From the NCBI GenBank assembly GCA_013396635.1, contig WBMW01000076.1, positions 284,217-348,216 of the forward strand: a stretch of DNA of 64,000 nucleotides, read 5' to 3'. Source of the DNA: Penelope pileata. Its lineage: Eukaryota; Chordata; Aves; Galliformes; Cracidae. Both the position numbers and the translations under genes were made by a program. The notes below the pieces were generated by a model. The model was not told the origin of the DNA. It saw nothing but the letters and a program-made list of their open reading frames with translations, and ran no database searches. This document shows positions 23,001 to 37,824 of this stretch, piece after piece; the stretch's first letter is position 1, and each line of letters starts with the position of its first letter.

Positions 23001-26000
23001 TGGGTGCCAGGAGAAATCTCACCAGGCACAGAAAGTACTTTGAGTCTCTGAACTGCTGCATCCAATGCTTCGGTCCTCTGACTGGAGCTTGGTTACATGC
23101 ATTTGATCTTTGTTGCTCTCGTTTTTCCACTTCTACTGTTGCCAGCCTGGTATAGATGGCAGTAGGTAAAGGTCACCTTAACATGTTGACTCTTCACATT
23201 AACATATGTTCCCTAGTGTGATTGTTCAATTTTATCTTGATACACTTAATTTACAGTTATTAAAGGAAGGAACTCACTAAAGGAGGAAGGAACACATGGC
23301 CTGTGACTTGAAAAGCATTTCTAGAGACTGCAAGTAGGGCAGATAGAAAGTTGTTAAGTAGTGGTAAGCCCCATTGGTTCAGCCTCTTCATACAGTGAAA
23401 TATTTTTTTTGTATTTTATGTTTTGCAATTCATGACTCAGTTTCCAAGTTTGGGAGTTCTGGTCTTTTCCTTTACTTAGCAGTTGAGCATGCCAAAATAC
23501 AGATGAGCTACTATATTACAATAGAAATTAGGTTTCCCTTATTTGTAGCAAAACACAGAGCTGCAATTTAATATTGAATAAATGCTGAAGTCCAAAGCCA
23601 TCACAATCAATTAGCAGAGAATAAACTCTTGCAAGGTTGTGAATCTCAATGGTTAAATAGAAAGAATCATTGAGAGAATTTGAACACCTTTCAGAAGGAT
23701 TTTGGTAACTCATTAAACACAAAGTACATAACTCATTAAACACAAAGTACAGCAGGAGTGAGAACTGCAAATGAAGTTCCCAATTGTAAGCCAGAAGAGA
23801 GGAGCAACAAACACCCAACATGCCACCAAATATAACGCTGAAAGTGTGATTTCAGTCATCTGGTGGACAGGAGAGCTCAAACAACGTATAATTTAATAAA
23901 AGCTAATCGTTCTGCAGCATGTGACAGAAGGCATACAGGACAGCTACCAGCCCAGCACAACAAGACCTGGCTCGGGGACAAGAGCCCCAATGCACGGGGC
24001 ATAGGCACACTTCTCTGCTGAGCATTCCTGTTTGGATGTGTCCAGCAGGAGGCAATGGGAGGATAGCAGAGATAACCTTCCTACCTACAGAGTTAATCAT
24101 ACTCCTCCCGCCCACGTTCAGCGATAGGGCATTCTGTCGCTCCTGAGATAATTCCTTTCATTAACATACCACGGGGTTGGTTTGGTTGGTTCTACCTACC
24201 TTAAAGCTCCATTTTTTATTTTTTTTGGTAAAGCACACAGCTGAATGCTGCTTCTTCAAACAGTTAAATGGGATAAGTGTTTTGAAGACCTCCAGATGGG
24301 TGTCCTTGCTCCTGAAGCTGGGTATTCAGAGGTAAAAAGAGGTGAAAAACTGACTCCATTAAAAATCATTCAGGTCACCATTCATGGGCTGTATTTTCAA
24401 CACTGTTACTGTACTTGCTTGTGTTTCTTATTTACTCTTCACTTCACTTATCCTATGCAGAATCAGAGAAAATTGTCATTGAAGCCACTTTGGGAGGCTT
24501 TTATCCCTTTATATGGAACAGACTATACTATTACGAAGCGTGTTTGTTGTTTTCTTAAATCCACAGTGATTGATAAAGAAAGTTATTTATCAATAGAGGT
24601 TACACTTGAAGGTCAGTACCGATAGATACTCATTAAAAAGCTGGGTTGCTTTTATTATGGGTCATGTGCAAAAGCTGAGTTTTTATATGCTTGAACAACT
24701 GATATTTTGTCTTTTTTGCTATTAGGATTTGCCTTGCTGTCTCATTCTTCGAACAAATTCAGGGAGGTTTTCTTTGCCAACATTAAACATTTTAGCAACA
24801 TTTACTGCTTACTAGATATCCACTTCATGTTTTGACACCTCACATGATTCATATAATTCTATACTCATTTAATCAAGGTCATGTTTATGCAGATAGTAAA
24901 AACTGCCTCTGATAACAGATTTTCTGACTGAGGAATCTTTGTCATTTGAATGCACGTAATACAGGTAAGAACAATTTTCTTTTTCCACTTCTAATTTTCT
25001 TTGTAATATGTTTGATTTAGAAAACATTTGACAATGACTTCTAAATCAGACATGGTTTGATTGTTCAAGCTATTGCTGGGGTGATGCAAACATTTGCATT
25101 ACACAAATGACAAATTAACCTTAACAAAATGTTTTGTGCTTTCTTCCTCAGTGAAAATAGAAAGTTGTTGGGTTTTAGTTGTCCTCCATTGTGGATTATA
25201 AGTACAGACAGCTCGGTCTGGGGAGGCTCCAATCAAAATGTCGGCAGAACTCTGTCTATAAAACACCATCTACTAAAACAGAGATGTAGTGCAGCATGCA
25301 GAAACGAGCATGAGGTGTTGAAATGCTTATCACTGACATCACAAGCTTTGGTGCTTTAAGCTGGAGCTTCTGAACAGCCTCTTCTGTACCCTGTGCTTTG
25401 GAGATAGTGACAGTGCTTATGTGGGCTGTTTGTTGCCCTGGGTCCCAAACATATCTTCACATCCAATGAAAACAGAAGTCTGAGCCCCATACAAGTCCAA
25501 TGTGTTGTGGGGACATGGCAGAGGAAGCCAAGATGCCTTCTTGGTACCCTAGGGAGCCTGGATGTCAAAATTAAACTTCTAGAATCTAAGAGGCTGTGGA
25601 TTTCTGTCACTGCTGTTTTACAGGTACCCTCTACATTTTTTTCAGATTCCTTCCACCTATGGACTTAATGGACCTATGCTGAATTCTGTTTATGGCATGT
25701 ATCAGAGTGCTTCTTTTTGGATAGATAGTCCGCATCTGCTTACAGAGAGTAGAAAGTGACCATCAGCAGTAGGAAAAAGAGCTCGTACAGAATTCAGACT
25801 GAAATAGCATATTACTAATTCAGTTGTCATACTCATTTACTGCATTACAGCTGTCAGTGAAAAGCAGTCAGAAGTTCATGCTATATGCTATGTTTGTAAA
25901 TAGTGATGCTGTCTCATTATTTTCTGGCCTGTCTGCAATTAACCTCTTATTCTGAAGGTGACGAAAATGTGCAGTAATAGCACACAACATTTCAAACATA

Positions 26001-29000
26001 TTTCAAAGCACATCTTTATCACTTCATTCATGAGGGAGACAAATGTTTCCTTACTGATTTGTACGCATGTTGGTCATAATCTTTAACATTACGTACTTGA
26101 AGAAAGTACTAAACTTTGTTAATGGATTAGTTCTGTGTGATCCATGTCTGAATTTTGATAGTTCCTCAGTCCTGAAGGTAAGTAATGCAAGCAGTAGTAA
26201 ACTGGTTGAGAGCTCTAAGGAGATCTTCCTGCCTCTGGAGCTGCCTGTGATGAAGCTGGTCAGAGGCTGATTCCAAAATGAAGTCTCTGTGCTGTAACTG
26301 AAGCCCTAGGTGGAATATGCAGCACTCCAATTTACTACCACTTTGACATTGTTTACGCAAGCCATGTAATGCATAATTGCTGTTCCCTTTTATTTTCACC
26401 CTCACATATCATTTGATGACGTATCCATTTCAACACTGATACCCTAACCAGCCTGCATGTTTAAAAGTTGGTCTTCTGGACCTAAACTAAGTACCTCGCC
26501 TTCACTCTGTATCCAAATGCAACACTCCAGAGAGCATTCACCTCATCCTCAGATGGTGACTATGACAGATAAGGCAAACTGTACCTCTGAGATGCCCGTT
26601 CTCCCCAAGAACAAAGCTGGGAGTGATGAGCTTTGACTTGAACAAGGATCTTTTAACCTCTGTCATCACCTGGTGTGTTTTTTAAACCTTTTCTTCAGTG
26701 AGACAGCTATTCTAAACTAATCATCTGGGTTCCCACCTACAGACAGAAGAGAGAGATGAGACTCTCCAGGGGATGATTCATCCTCTCCAAACATAAGTAT
26801 CTGACACAGGTGGGTGTTAGTCAAAGTAGAAAATGTACCGTAAATTCATTTCTCCTTGTATTATTCACTATTTAAACAGTCTCTTAGGAGAAGAGCTTCT
26901 TATACCATTTTTGCTTTGGAGAAGAGTCTCCCACCCATTGTGCCGCTGGAGGATGAGATCTTCTGGATGTTAGTCTGAGCATTGCTTCTGTGTAGACCAC
27001 ATAACTAGGGGAAGTTCCTGGAGGAGAGGAAGCCCCTTGGGAAAGTAATTTGGGAAAGTAAGAGGATCTGTGTGAGAGGCAGCGATTACTGAAGCAAATA
27101 AAAAGGGCTTTTTATGAGCAAAAGAATAGTGCATTAAATCAAATAGAACAGAGAATAAAGACCACAAAAGGTGTGGAAAGAAAAAGGTAAGAAATACAGA
27201 TGATGCCATAGGAAATGGATAATTAATACGGGATGAAACTGGGAAGCAAGAAGAGTCTGCAAAACCGGAGATTTGGAAGAAGTTATTTACAAAATAAAAA
27301 TAGGAGAAAGTTGTTGCCACCTAAATAAAATAGGTGTTGTTTTATTCCTTCAATTTCAGGATAAGCTCCTGACAGATGGGTAAAATAGTTGGCAAACATG
27401 CCTGCTTCATATTCCCAGACTGTAAATAAGTGAGTTCTATATTGCCTGAATCAGAAGTCAAAAAATTCCATTTATCTGTGCTTACTCTGTGAAACTCATC
27501 ATTGGGTCCTAAGTACACAGCTGTCTAGGGATTTTTTATCTTGGCTATGAACCCTGACTCTCAAACTAGAATGAGTCAAGACTGTGAATAGCAGAGAGGA
27601 GGAGCATCAGGATTGATGAGAGACCCCAAGCTAACCTAAAAACCAAGTATCCTTCTAATGGTTCTTTTCTGGAGAAATGGGAGAAAACAAAACAAAACAA
27701 AAGGTCTAATCCTCTGTTCTCCCACTGAGAAAACATTTCTTATATCCAGAACAAAACATTTTTAATCAATATTGATGAACATATAGAAATACTGTGAAAG
27801 AAACCAGACAAAAATGTCCTCTCCACCTCCAGGGCTTTGTTAGTTGCTTCTTTTTTACTCGGTGCATCTAATAGCAGGTCACTTACTCCTTCAGGGCTTA
27901 CTTAAGCATCAGTTTCTCAATTTTTGTGCACCAATTTCAATCCATTGTTTCCACAGAGGTGTGCCTAGGAAAAAATTGGAAGATGTGGCAGATATGTTTC
28001 CAGCAGTTGAGAGAAAGTCATCCTCACCTCTTCTAGCAGTGTGAGAAAGGAGAAAGAAAAAAGATCCAAATGCTGACAAATGATGTACTGGTACTTTTTT
28101 AACCTGAATGGAAATTATGGGCTCAGTTTTGCCAGAAACTGAAAGATCCTGGGACCTCCTCCAGGAACCTGTTTCACAGATTTCACCTGGGCAACTTTAT
28201 CAGTAACATGATGATCCTCTAGGCAGGATTCATTTCCGGATTACAGCATCTGAACTGAGATGACTGCATGTGGTGTGAATAACATGCTGTACAGTCCATG
28301 GGGGCTGGTCAGCTTGGAGAGGGATTCAACTGGCAAGCAAACTGCTTCGGTGCTAGCAGAAGCGCTCTTGTATTGGGTAGATCTCCACTCCCTGAAGTGG
28401 GAGTTAAGTCCCGTAACGTGCTTGTAAACACCTACATGTGAAGTTGGATGAGTTAATTCTAAACTGAATCTTAATCTCTTGGGCTATGCTATTCTGCCCA
28501 CACAAACAGTAAAAATTACTTTTCCCTTTTCTTCATTCCTATGCTTTGTTATCAGTAGAGTTTGCTTTCCTGGCACTAATAAATGCACTAAGTTACAGCA
28601 ATGTGAGCTCACGGTGCACCAACTGTGATGCAGTAAACACATGTGGATACAGAATTTTACTTATGATGGGGTAAACTATAGCTCCGTAAGACACATGAAC
28701 GCATTCTGTTTAAACAAGACACATCAGAATCGTGCGCTGGCAGCCAGTTTACCTAATCTGAGCACATCACTAGTCCTAGCTCTTAAGATCTCAGTGAAGG
28801 TCTTCTAAAAGAAGATCAAAGGTATCTTAAGATACCTCCCTGATTTATGCCCAGGAAGAGAAGTGACTAGTCCTCCAAGAGGACCCAGCTGTACTTAGGT
28901 TTTTCTCTTTTGTGTATAGGACTTAAGTCCATAGCATTCGCTTGAAGAGCTGCGACAGCAAAGCCAGAAAACTGCATATCTACAATATACTTACTGTATA

Positions 29001-29674
29001 AGGTAGCCCAGAGCTTCATCATAACTAGATTAAACTAATTATTCCTAAGGCATTTCTTTGTACTTGCTGACAGTGTTCTTGGCACAGCAAGACTGCAGGC
29101 CTGATTGCCCTTGCATTCATTTGTAATACAAACAAAGCACAACAATCTGACAATTGCCCATAGAGGTTACTGGAGCTGGGATCTTTGAGTTCTTGTTTGG
29201 ATCAGAAGGTATATGAAAGAAATAGCATTCTTTTCTCAGTATTAAAAGAAAATCTCTTAGAGTCCCTAAATGTCTGTAAGCCATTTGTTATGTATGATTC
29301 AACTATTGCTAGCAATGCTCATAATTCTGAGAAAAACCCTCCTTAACTGCCCATCAGATATGCCAAATGGTCAGCATTAAACTACTTCAGTGTTTTGTCA
29401 AAATGCTGAGAAAACTTATTCCAGGCTGGCAGCTGAGCTTTCTTCTTGCCAAGGAGGAGAATAAGCACAGCCTGATTTAGAGTAAAATCTGAGTAGCAGA
29501 AGTCTAGCAATGGCTCTGGGCCAAAACTGATCTATGAATTGGTAGAGACTCAAGAATATCCCTGTTTTCCTTCTTTGAACTAAGTTCTTTTCTTACAATT
29601 GGGAATTCTTTGCACTGTTTCTCTGACAGTTCTTGTACAATAAATTCTCTCTTTTGAGATTATAAGTCATTCCT
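20031..29674. other. long unassigned AT-rich stretch
   Basis: About 9.6 kb without a confident gene or repeat. A 23-bp unit is tandemly duplicated at 23706-23751. An (AAAAC) run lies at 27683-27702. Splice-bounded open segments exist at 24264-24331 (reading KWDKCFEDLQMGVLAPEAGY, phase 1 to 0) and from 25152 (strong acceptor CTTTCTTCCTCAG, no good donor). Neither is strong enough to annotate alone. Confidence 0.45.
23706..23751. repeat. 23-bp tandem duplication (two perfect copies)
   Basis: The unit TAACTCATTAAACACAAAG plus four more bases (TACA) occurs twice head to tail without mismatch. It looks like a recent slippage or staggered-break duplication. Confidence 0.95.
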
Positions 29675-29830
29675 AAGAAGAGTACTGGAGGTGTTCAATA
29701 ATTGTGTAGATGTGGTACTAAGGAACATAGTTTAGTGATTTAATGGGCAATCTTTGTGGCAGGTGGATGGTTGGACTAGATGATCGTAGAGGTCTTTTCC
29801 AACCTTAATGAATCTATGGTCCTATGATAC
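29675..29830 (+). mobile_element. CR1 LINE 3' end fragment
   Basis: Plus-strand CR1 3' tail, starting at 'ctggaggtgttcaa' and continuing TGTAGATGTGGTACTAAGGA, then TGGTTGGACTAGATGATCGT, AGAGGTCTTTTCCAACCTTA and a final GAATCTATGGTCCTATGATA, i.e. slightly decayed terminal octamers. It belongs to the same tail type as the minus-strand copy at 857. Only the 3' untranslated part remains. Confidence 0.92.
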
Positions 29831-32800
29831 TTAACTGAGAGTCGAGACCTTTGCATATCCAATAGTACAGCATATATATGTGTGAACATATTTATTCCCC
29901 TACAGATCAGAGTATCAGGCCTCCTTAAGATTTTGACAGCTCAGAGAAATACTAGTTGCCTTTGTAGGCAATTTTCATTCACACTCCCTATCTATCCTAA
30001 CTTTTTTATTGACTAAAAGTCCTTGGTTTTGAAGTAGGGTAGTAAATGCATAACCATGGTTGGCTACATCAAATAATGCATAAATATTTTCGGATTCCTC
30101 TTCATTTGAAAAAGAATCTATAAGCTGTTATAACATTTTTAGTAGTAAGACTGCAGGGGGCTGCTGATAGGAGACTTTACGTCCAAAGAAGTAGAAGTAG
30201 GATGCTCATATACTAACTGACTTGCAAAAACATCTAAATCCAGCATCACATAGCTAAGACTGACCTGAGAAGATCAGTCTTTATATACTTAGTTCATTTC
30301 AGTGCCGTTGAACACTGGATCAATACGTTGGGATTAGACTCTTGAAATAAGAAGCTTGCTAGCAAATTGTAATTTAAAGAATGTAAACAATTTTAAGAAA
30401 CAGACTTTTAGACTCAGATTTGCTCTGATTCTTTTGTACGTATATTTTATTTCTTAAAAAAAAAAAAGTATGAGATCAATTATTATCCATACCTGCAGAA
30501 TTTTTTTTGTTCTTGTTTTAATACTCCACATGCAGCAGAAAATAGGCTTACAGTCTGGAAATTATTTTACAGAACCAAATACACACATGGTTTATGTTCC
30601 AAATGACTTGTGCCTTACTGATATATTCTCTGTAAATAGCAAAAATGGGTGTCAGAAAATGCAGGAATACCAAGAGGATCCATCATAATACAGATTAAAT
30701 TGAAACAAGAGCAATACGTTATTTCAAAAGTGGATTACACATAGCCCTCCTTATAAATCAACTGTAGATCTATGAGCATATTCTGATATCTCTCAAGAAA
30801 TGTATGATTTTTTTCCCACTTTTTCAACTCTTCACTGTTCTGTTCTTTAAAATTCATTCATTACTTTGTTCTTTTTAGTTCTGAGCACATATTGATTAAC
30901 AATTTTTGAGGAATTTCTCCACTAGATAGGTTAAATAAACTTTTTTTTCTTATGAGTTCTTTGGTAAAAACCTCGAACTTGATTTTGCTGTCTTTTCTTA
31001 ATAAGGTGTTATGATAAGTTCTCACTTCTTTCAATTTGATATAACTATAGGACATGCTAAAAATATTGTATTAAATTCCTTCCTCCTCCAAAATAGCATT
31101 AGATCCAATTCTGGCCTAAAATATCTCCTTGGGTGAATGGAAGGTAATAAAGATAACTTACTGTTATATTTCAACTGGTGCCTATATTCTCTGCAATCTG
31201 AAGGAGGAATATGGCTGTATGATTCAGTCACAGAATATTAATTTGAAATACTTTGATTTTCTCCTTAGATCAATACTACCATAGCATACGTATTTTAATC
31301 TATATGCAAAGTTGATGGTATCATTTGAAAAGCAATGCAGGCACAATTTATTCTTAGGTAAGTCTTGAATGTTAGATATTTTATTACGGCTACAAAAATA
31401 ATTGACCATAAGTTTTTCCTCCAGTTCATCTGTTTGTCTCGTTTCCTACATGTCTTAAGAGCAAACTGAAAATACTATGTTGTAACCCATTTTAACTAAC
31501 CTTCAAAAGTGTTTTCATATCCTTGTTGCTTTCAAGCAGTGAAATTCAGCACAAGCAATCCAATTGAATTATAAGTTGGGTGTATCAAAGCACTTCATGA
31601 TATGAAAAATGTAATAGAACTAATCAATTCTTCATATACATGATTGTTTTTCTTGGTTTTTTTTCCTCTCTTTTGAGCATTAAAGGGGAGGTGGATGGGT
31701 CATAGTCTGCTTATTTATTACAGATACAAAAAATCACATTTCACAAAGGCACATTTACTGCAGTGTTAGTAATCATTGCAATGGATTTAAATGCTTGAAT
31801 TGACTGCGAACATTCATAGATTTGTTCACATATCGACTGCAAGATAATGCTGGTTAAAACTGGATCCACTAGTTATACTGCACAAGGCATTAGGAAAGTT
31901 TCTGCAATTAACAAATCTGGGTTTTTTGAGTCTGCTATTGTGAATATTCTGCAAGTGAAGGTAAAGATTCAAGCATTTCAAAAGCTGAATGCATTGTGTT
32001 ACCTTAGGAATTACATCTTTACATATTTTAAGGAAATGATAACGCTACAAAATCCAGGATTTCAACAGGCAATGAAAAATTATATTCATCATTACATTTC
32101 TACAGAAATTTCATCAGGGTGCCACAAGAATTACAATATGATAATGAATGATTTGCAGGAAGTTTTAATGTTCTTCTCTGAACATTGATAATGTTCATGC
32201 ATGATGCTTGGAAGCATCAACTGCTCTTTTCATCTTTGATAATAACACTGTCCCAACTTTGTCCATTGGTGTCAGAGAAACACATGGGGTATACAAGTTG
32301 CAAGTGTAAATGGAGCTTTCAGTTTTTAAAGTGGTCCATTACTTCACAGAGTAATCACAAGAAGATAAAAGTCAAACTGCGCATCATTCAATCCAGCAAA
32401 ATAGTACCCTTTTCCTACAGAAAAAGGATGGAGAGATAAAAAAATACTAAGAGACTAAAGGTCAAAGTTAAACAGACTACAGCTTGGATTCCAACTCCTC
32501 CTAGAGCTGGTCACATGTAAGAGCAAGGAAACCTGCAAGATGTGCAGAAGTCATCTATACTCCCAAACTTTAGCTCTTGGCAAGAGACAAAATGCTTCTA
32601 GGTAAATTCTACTGTATATGGCAGCAAGTAGAGAAGTCCTGATGTACTAAAACCCAAAATAATAAACTTATTAAACTTAAATATATTATTATCAATAAGG
32701 TATGTCAAACATGGACGTGATTCTTGGTGTGAAGATCAAAGAGTATCCCTTTTCAATTTCAGCATTGCCAAGACAGGTATCTGTTGAGAGTTTCTGAGAG

Positions 32801-35800
32801 AGAGCTCAGGAAAGACTGCAAACTCATAACTGGGGAGGGAAACAAAAAAGATTGGTCTGGTAACATCGAGTAAACAGAGGGCTGACAAACATGGAAACAA
32901 TCTGTCAGAGTAAATCAGTTTGCTTTTATTGTTACTCATTGAGATCAGTTTGTGATTTCTATTTAGGGAGCATTTGTTTCACCACACATTTTTCTCTATT
33001 TTTGTGCTGAGCACTTTAGATGTTATGGTAAAGACATTTTTTGTCGTTTGGATATATGAATATTGTTAGGTCACAGTCTGCTCTCTGTTAAGACAATAAA
33101 ATTAAATTCCACCTGTAGAAATCTGTTCTGCCATTAGCTAATCTATACAGAAATAGATGCAACTGATAGTAGAATTTTGATGCCTAATGTAATCTGTGGA
33201 GATTAAACACCTTTACTCACTTTTTAGAATCATGTGCTTTCTAGGCTGACATACATCTGCTAGCTGTATGCCTCTGGTGCCTATCTCTCAGGTGTTAAAG
33301 GTTACTGGGTTCAGGGAGCAGCAGGTTTTATTTCATATGATAATTCTTATGTTTTTCAGAATCACTGATAGAAACCTGTACTTGTTCAGCTAAGTACTTT
33401 CATAAAACCTAGTAAGCAAACTTAGAAAGATCCTAATTAGCAGAAATAGTCCATAAATTAATTATTTGCTCTTTCAGTAGTTACCTGTTTTACTTTCTGA
33501 CAGGAGAACTTCTGATTTATCCTTGAGAGTTGGTCTTTCCCACCATTTCTCATCAAAGATATCTTCTTGTGGAACAACTTTTAAACACTGTTGATGATTT
33601 TTAATGTTTAAGATCTTCCAAGATATCTCAGCAAAGCCCTCTGGATTTTATTCTGAGATTTGTTTAAACTACCCTAGTGCCCAAAATCCTAATTAAAAAA
33701 TGTATTGAATCTCAAACTGTTATTCAGAGTGTTCTCAAGAGAAGACTCTCTTCTCTTCTAAGCATTTATGAAGGAATGATTAGAACAATAACAATATCCA
33801 TAAAGGTTTAAAGTAGCTAAAATATCTCTGCAGAGGACTGAGAAAATTCTCAAAACTCAAATTCTCAAAACTTTGAGCCTAGTGCATGGCAGTGTGGGTT
33901 GTTTAAAAATATAAAGGCAACATATCTACACAGTCTTTCCTGCGTGAAACAGTTGTAAGTTTGGAGTGTTTATCAGTCACACTGGTCTAAGGTATAGACA
34001 ACTCCCTGTTGCACTTCTTTCCCCTGAGAGACTGTCTGCTGGGGTGTAGCAGTGATTTGTAATGGATATTCCCTTCTGTAAAATATGTACACACATTCAT
34101 CTTAAAAAATACTTCATTTCCCTTGCTGATACGTTCAGTTAATTCAGTAAGTCCTCTGAATAACTTAAAGAAAGTATATCTGTAGATTACTTCTTTGCCT
34201 AACTGTGAAGTAAGCATCAGTGCAAATAACTACTTTTCTCCATAACTGAGGTTGTTGGCAGTATCATGAAATAATGAAATTCTTAGAGTATAAGTTGAAG
34301 AAACATTTCCTATTATCTATAAACTATTACCTGAGATGTTGTCAGTCCTGATTTGGTGTGGAGGAGATAGAATTTGTCAGCATCTCTAATTCCCTGCCAT
34401 CTCTGTTTTATTGTGCCTATGAGAGACATGCGTAGTATATATGTCTTAGCTGTACACTGTATTCTGCATACTGCATTACACTGTTGCTTAGTAATCTCTG
34501 AGCCTACCAAATAGTCGTATTACATAGTTCTCATTTCCTGAGGATTTGTTCCATGTATCAGATCTTTACTTACACAATGAGCTTGAGTTATCTGGCACAG
34601 AACTAGTCCTTACTGGTTTTAGAGAAGTTTTTGCCAGCTCATCTACACTGATCACAGGAGAAGTGGAACAACGTAATCCTCCTTGCAATAACTTGAGAAC
34701 TCTTGAGAGTCTTCTGACAGCTGCACATTAATTTTGTTGTGACCTGTAGTTCAGAGGTCTAGTGGTCTCCAAGAACATACAGGAATAGACTGCTCATCTC
34801 TACAATTTGTGATCTGAAGTAAATAAATCTTTGGAAGGAAACTTAGGGAAACTCAGGTAATACTACAAATACATACAGAACTTATCTTATGGCCAAAAAA
34901 AAGGACTCAGCTATTTCCCCCCACCTCCATCCCCCACTGCTTTATTCAAGAACAGATTTGGGCTAGATTTGGGAGCAGAGTGAGGGTGCACAGGAATGGT
35001 GACAGAGATGGCAGCTCCTTGGCTGGATGAGGCTTGGTCATCCCCTCAGATGAGGGAGATACAGTTCCCAGATCCCCGTAGTGAGATGCAAAACTTGCCA
35101 GAGATGATTTTCAACTGTGTAGGACCAAATTGACTCTGTCCTAAGTCTGCTATTTAATAAAAAGATTTTTTTTAAGCCACATTTTGAAGTTACAGCACCA
35201 TCAGGCAGACTGACACACAGCCTTTTCTGGCTTCAAAATCAGAGGGAGGCCTGATCTGCACCCCACATCCTGGCTATGTTAATCACCAGATGAACTGCAG
35301 AAGATCTCTTAAAATGTCCATTACTGAGTTGTAGGGAGAGTTAAGCTATTTTTACCTTTCGACTTCAGCCACAAAAACCACATCTGTGCTGCAGCTCAAA
35401 AAGTACAACCTCCAGTCTTAACAAAAAAACAATCTTTGGAGTACCCCATCGTCCTCCAAGCTGAGCACCTCAATATTCTTTTGGTCTACTCAGACAGTTT
35501 TTCTAGCAAGTCCTAGTTCTGTAGGGCTCAACAGAGACCAGGACGTGGTGCCTATGTTATAAGTTCAGCTGATGCTATGCCTCACCAGAGGGCAATTTGA
35601 AGCTTAGATGGGCTAGATTTTCCTGTGCCTAATCCCTCCTCTGAAAGGATGGTTCCTTCAGTTAGACTGGACCTACCTTTGCAAGTGAAACAGCACAATA
35701 GGAGTGGATCAGAAGATGAGGTATTTGGTGTGGAGAATCCTTTATCTATGCAAAGCAAGCTGCTATAGTGGTGTACTTTGTACTAGAATAGGGTCTCAGG

Positions 35801-37824
35801 TGTAGCTTACTAAGAAATTTTTCTTGACATGACCTTTAGTAGCATTTTCTTGGTGTTTAAAGTAGTTTTCCAGCTCCATGAAAAGAAGTTCAGAAGTGCT
35901 CAATGGTGCCCCTTTTTATTTTAGATATTTTAATCCAAAAGCAAATCAAGAAATAGCTTTTTCATTCAAATATCCACTACAAAGATGTATTCCAGCCTAG
36001 AGATTTGTATTTGAATTTGTTTACTTCCGCATTTATACTGAAGGTGCTTAATACATTAGTTGTGAATTGATATTTTATGAGGCAGTTCAGTAACTCTTTT
36101 TTAAGTGCTGAAATGAAATAGATAAAAAATGGGAGACAAACCATTATATTAGTTACACAGGGCAACGAAGAGTTTCTCACAACATAAGGACAAAGAAGCA
36201 TCCAATAAAATAAGAAGCTGTCATGTATAATCTAAAGAAAATAATTATTTTTCACCTCTTGTGTGAGAAAGTCATGGACCTTGCTGCCACACGACATGGC
36301 AGAGTACTGAATTATGAATCGACTCAAAAAAGGGATGAAGTATGCTAATGGAGAAGTCATCTGTCTGTAGCTGTCAAATATAGCTAATGTGTGGGTGCTC
36401 TACAGGCCAGGTCTGTACCCTTAGCTGTACTAAAAAAAAAAAAAGACTTGTTATGACCAGGTACCTTATTTTGTAGATCTCACTTCTTAATCTTGGGGTC
36501 TTACAGCTTACTAGAATACATCCTCACAGCAGACAGAGAAATCGGTAGCATGGAATATATGATAGTTTATTAAAGGAATATGCAAAAACGTTCCCACAGA
36601 AAGAGAAAACCGTAAGCATGTACAAGGCAAAAAAATAGGGAAAAAGTAGCTAATTCTTGATATCTTTGAAGAGCTGAAAAGGTTTGACAGAAACTGACAA
36701 GTAAAAAACTAATCCTCATGGATTGGAGATGTTCATGAAAAATACTGTGCTGTTGTCTGTGTATTTTAATATTTTTTGTACTCACAGATTCTAGCAGTGC
36801 TGTCATTGTTTCAGTTCAGATATCAAAATACTCAGGAATTTCAAAGAGTGTTTACCTTTTTGTGCTCTTGTTGTTCTGTAATTACTAGACTATCTTGTAT
36901 GGGTGCTTACAATTACAAAGATAATATCGTAATTCTTGAAAGAGCATTGTACTTGCCACTAAACTAGATGGGGGGCCTTCAGGCAAGTAATGAGCTGAGG
37001 TAGAATTTTACCTTCTATTTCCCTCATTTGTTTTCTTTGCTACAGTTATGTCACTATTATTATCATCATCATCATCATCCATAATAATCATATGTCTTAT
37101 TGTATAACATGAAGCTGCATAGTATAAAATAGACTTGACAATGTGCCAACTTAGCACTTTGGAAGTGAAAGGATAAAACAATTTGCTTTGTGTTTCCTGC
37201 TGCCTTTGCAGATATTCTGTGCAATTGAGTCTCTGTATTCTCTGCATAATTTGAATCTCTTTATCTTGTATATTGCTGATACCATCGTGAAGCTGGAAAA
37301 ATGACATACTGCAGAAAGGAAAGAAGCTTCCCAGTATTCAGTCCTAATGGCTGTCTCCCTTGTCACTACTTGCTGTCTATATTTCTTTTCTCTCCATTTG
37401 TCTGACTTTATAACAAAAAGTCTTTTTGTGACAAAATCCAGTTTAACTAAATGAATAGTAAGTGAAAATAGTCAAACAGAATGTTTCAAATGTGTGGTGG
37501 CGGCAATTTATGAATTTGATTTTATTTTAACAGTCAGTTTTTGGGAATATGTTCCTTGAGTGATGTTCTGCTTTTCTGTGTTCTTGCCTCATTAAAACCA
37601 GCATTAAAACCATGACAGACAGACTGCTGTGCTTCTCTAGTATAACGTGTGAAGTCAGTGGGACAAAACTAGATGCAGTGCTGGTCCATGGATTAAATGG
37701 ACACTGTAAGCACTGCAAAGTCAGAGATCTCTTTCTGTAAGAACCCATTCCTGTATTAGCATTAGTAATTTGCTTTAAAAAATCCAAATAATGTTAAGCT
37801 TCTTTTTCTGTACAGTGATCCTTG
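29831..37824. other. long unassigned AT-rich stretch
   Basis: About 8 kb without a recognised gene or repeat family. An 89-nt segment at 31269-31357 has a good acceptor and a consensus donor (TTAG followed by GTAAGT) but stops in every frame, so it could only be untranslated. An (ATT/ATC) microsatellite lies at 37055-37079. Confidence 0.45.
37055..37079. repeat. (ATT)/(ATC) trinucleotide microsatellite
   Basis: ATTATT followed by about six ATC units. Read on the minus strand it produces a spurious run of aspartates. Confidence 0.9.

Noticed and set aside
25152..25359. Open frame after a strong acceptor (CTTTCTTCCTCAG)
   Set aside because: Only poor donors, and its phase does not fit neighbouring candidates.
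37008..37307. Minus-strand frame with an aspartate run
   Set aside because: The run comes from the (ATC)n microsatellite; nothing else in the frame looks coding.
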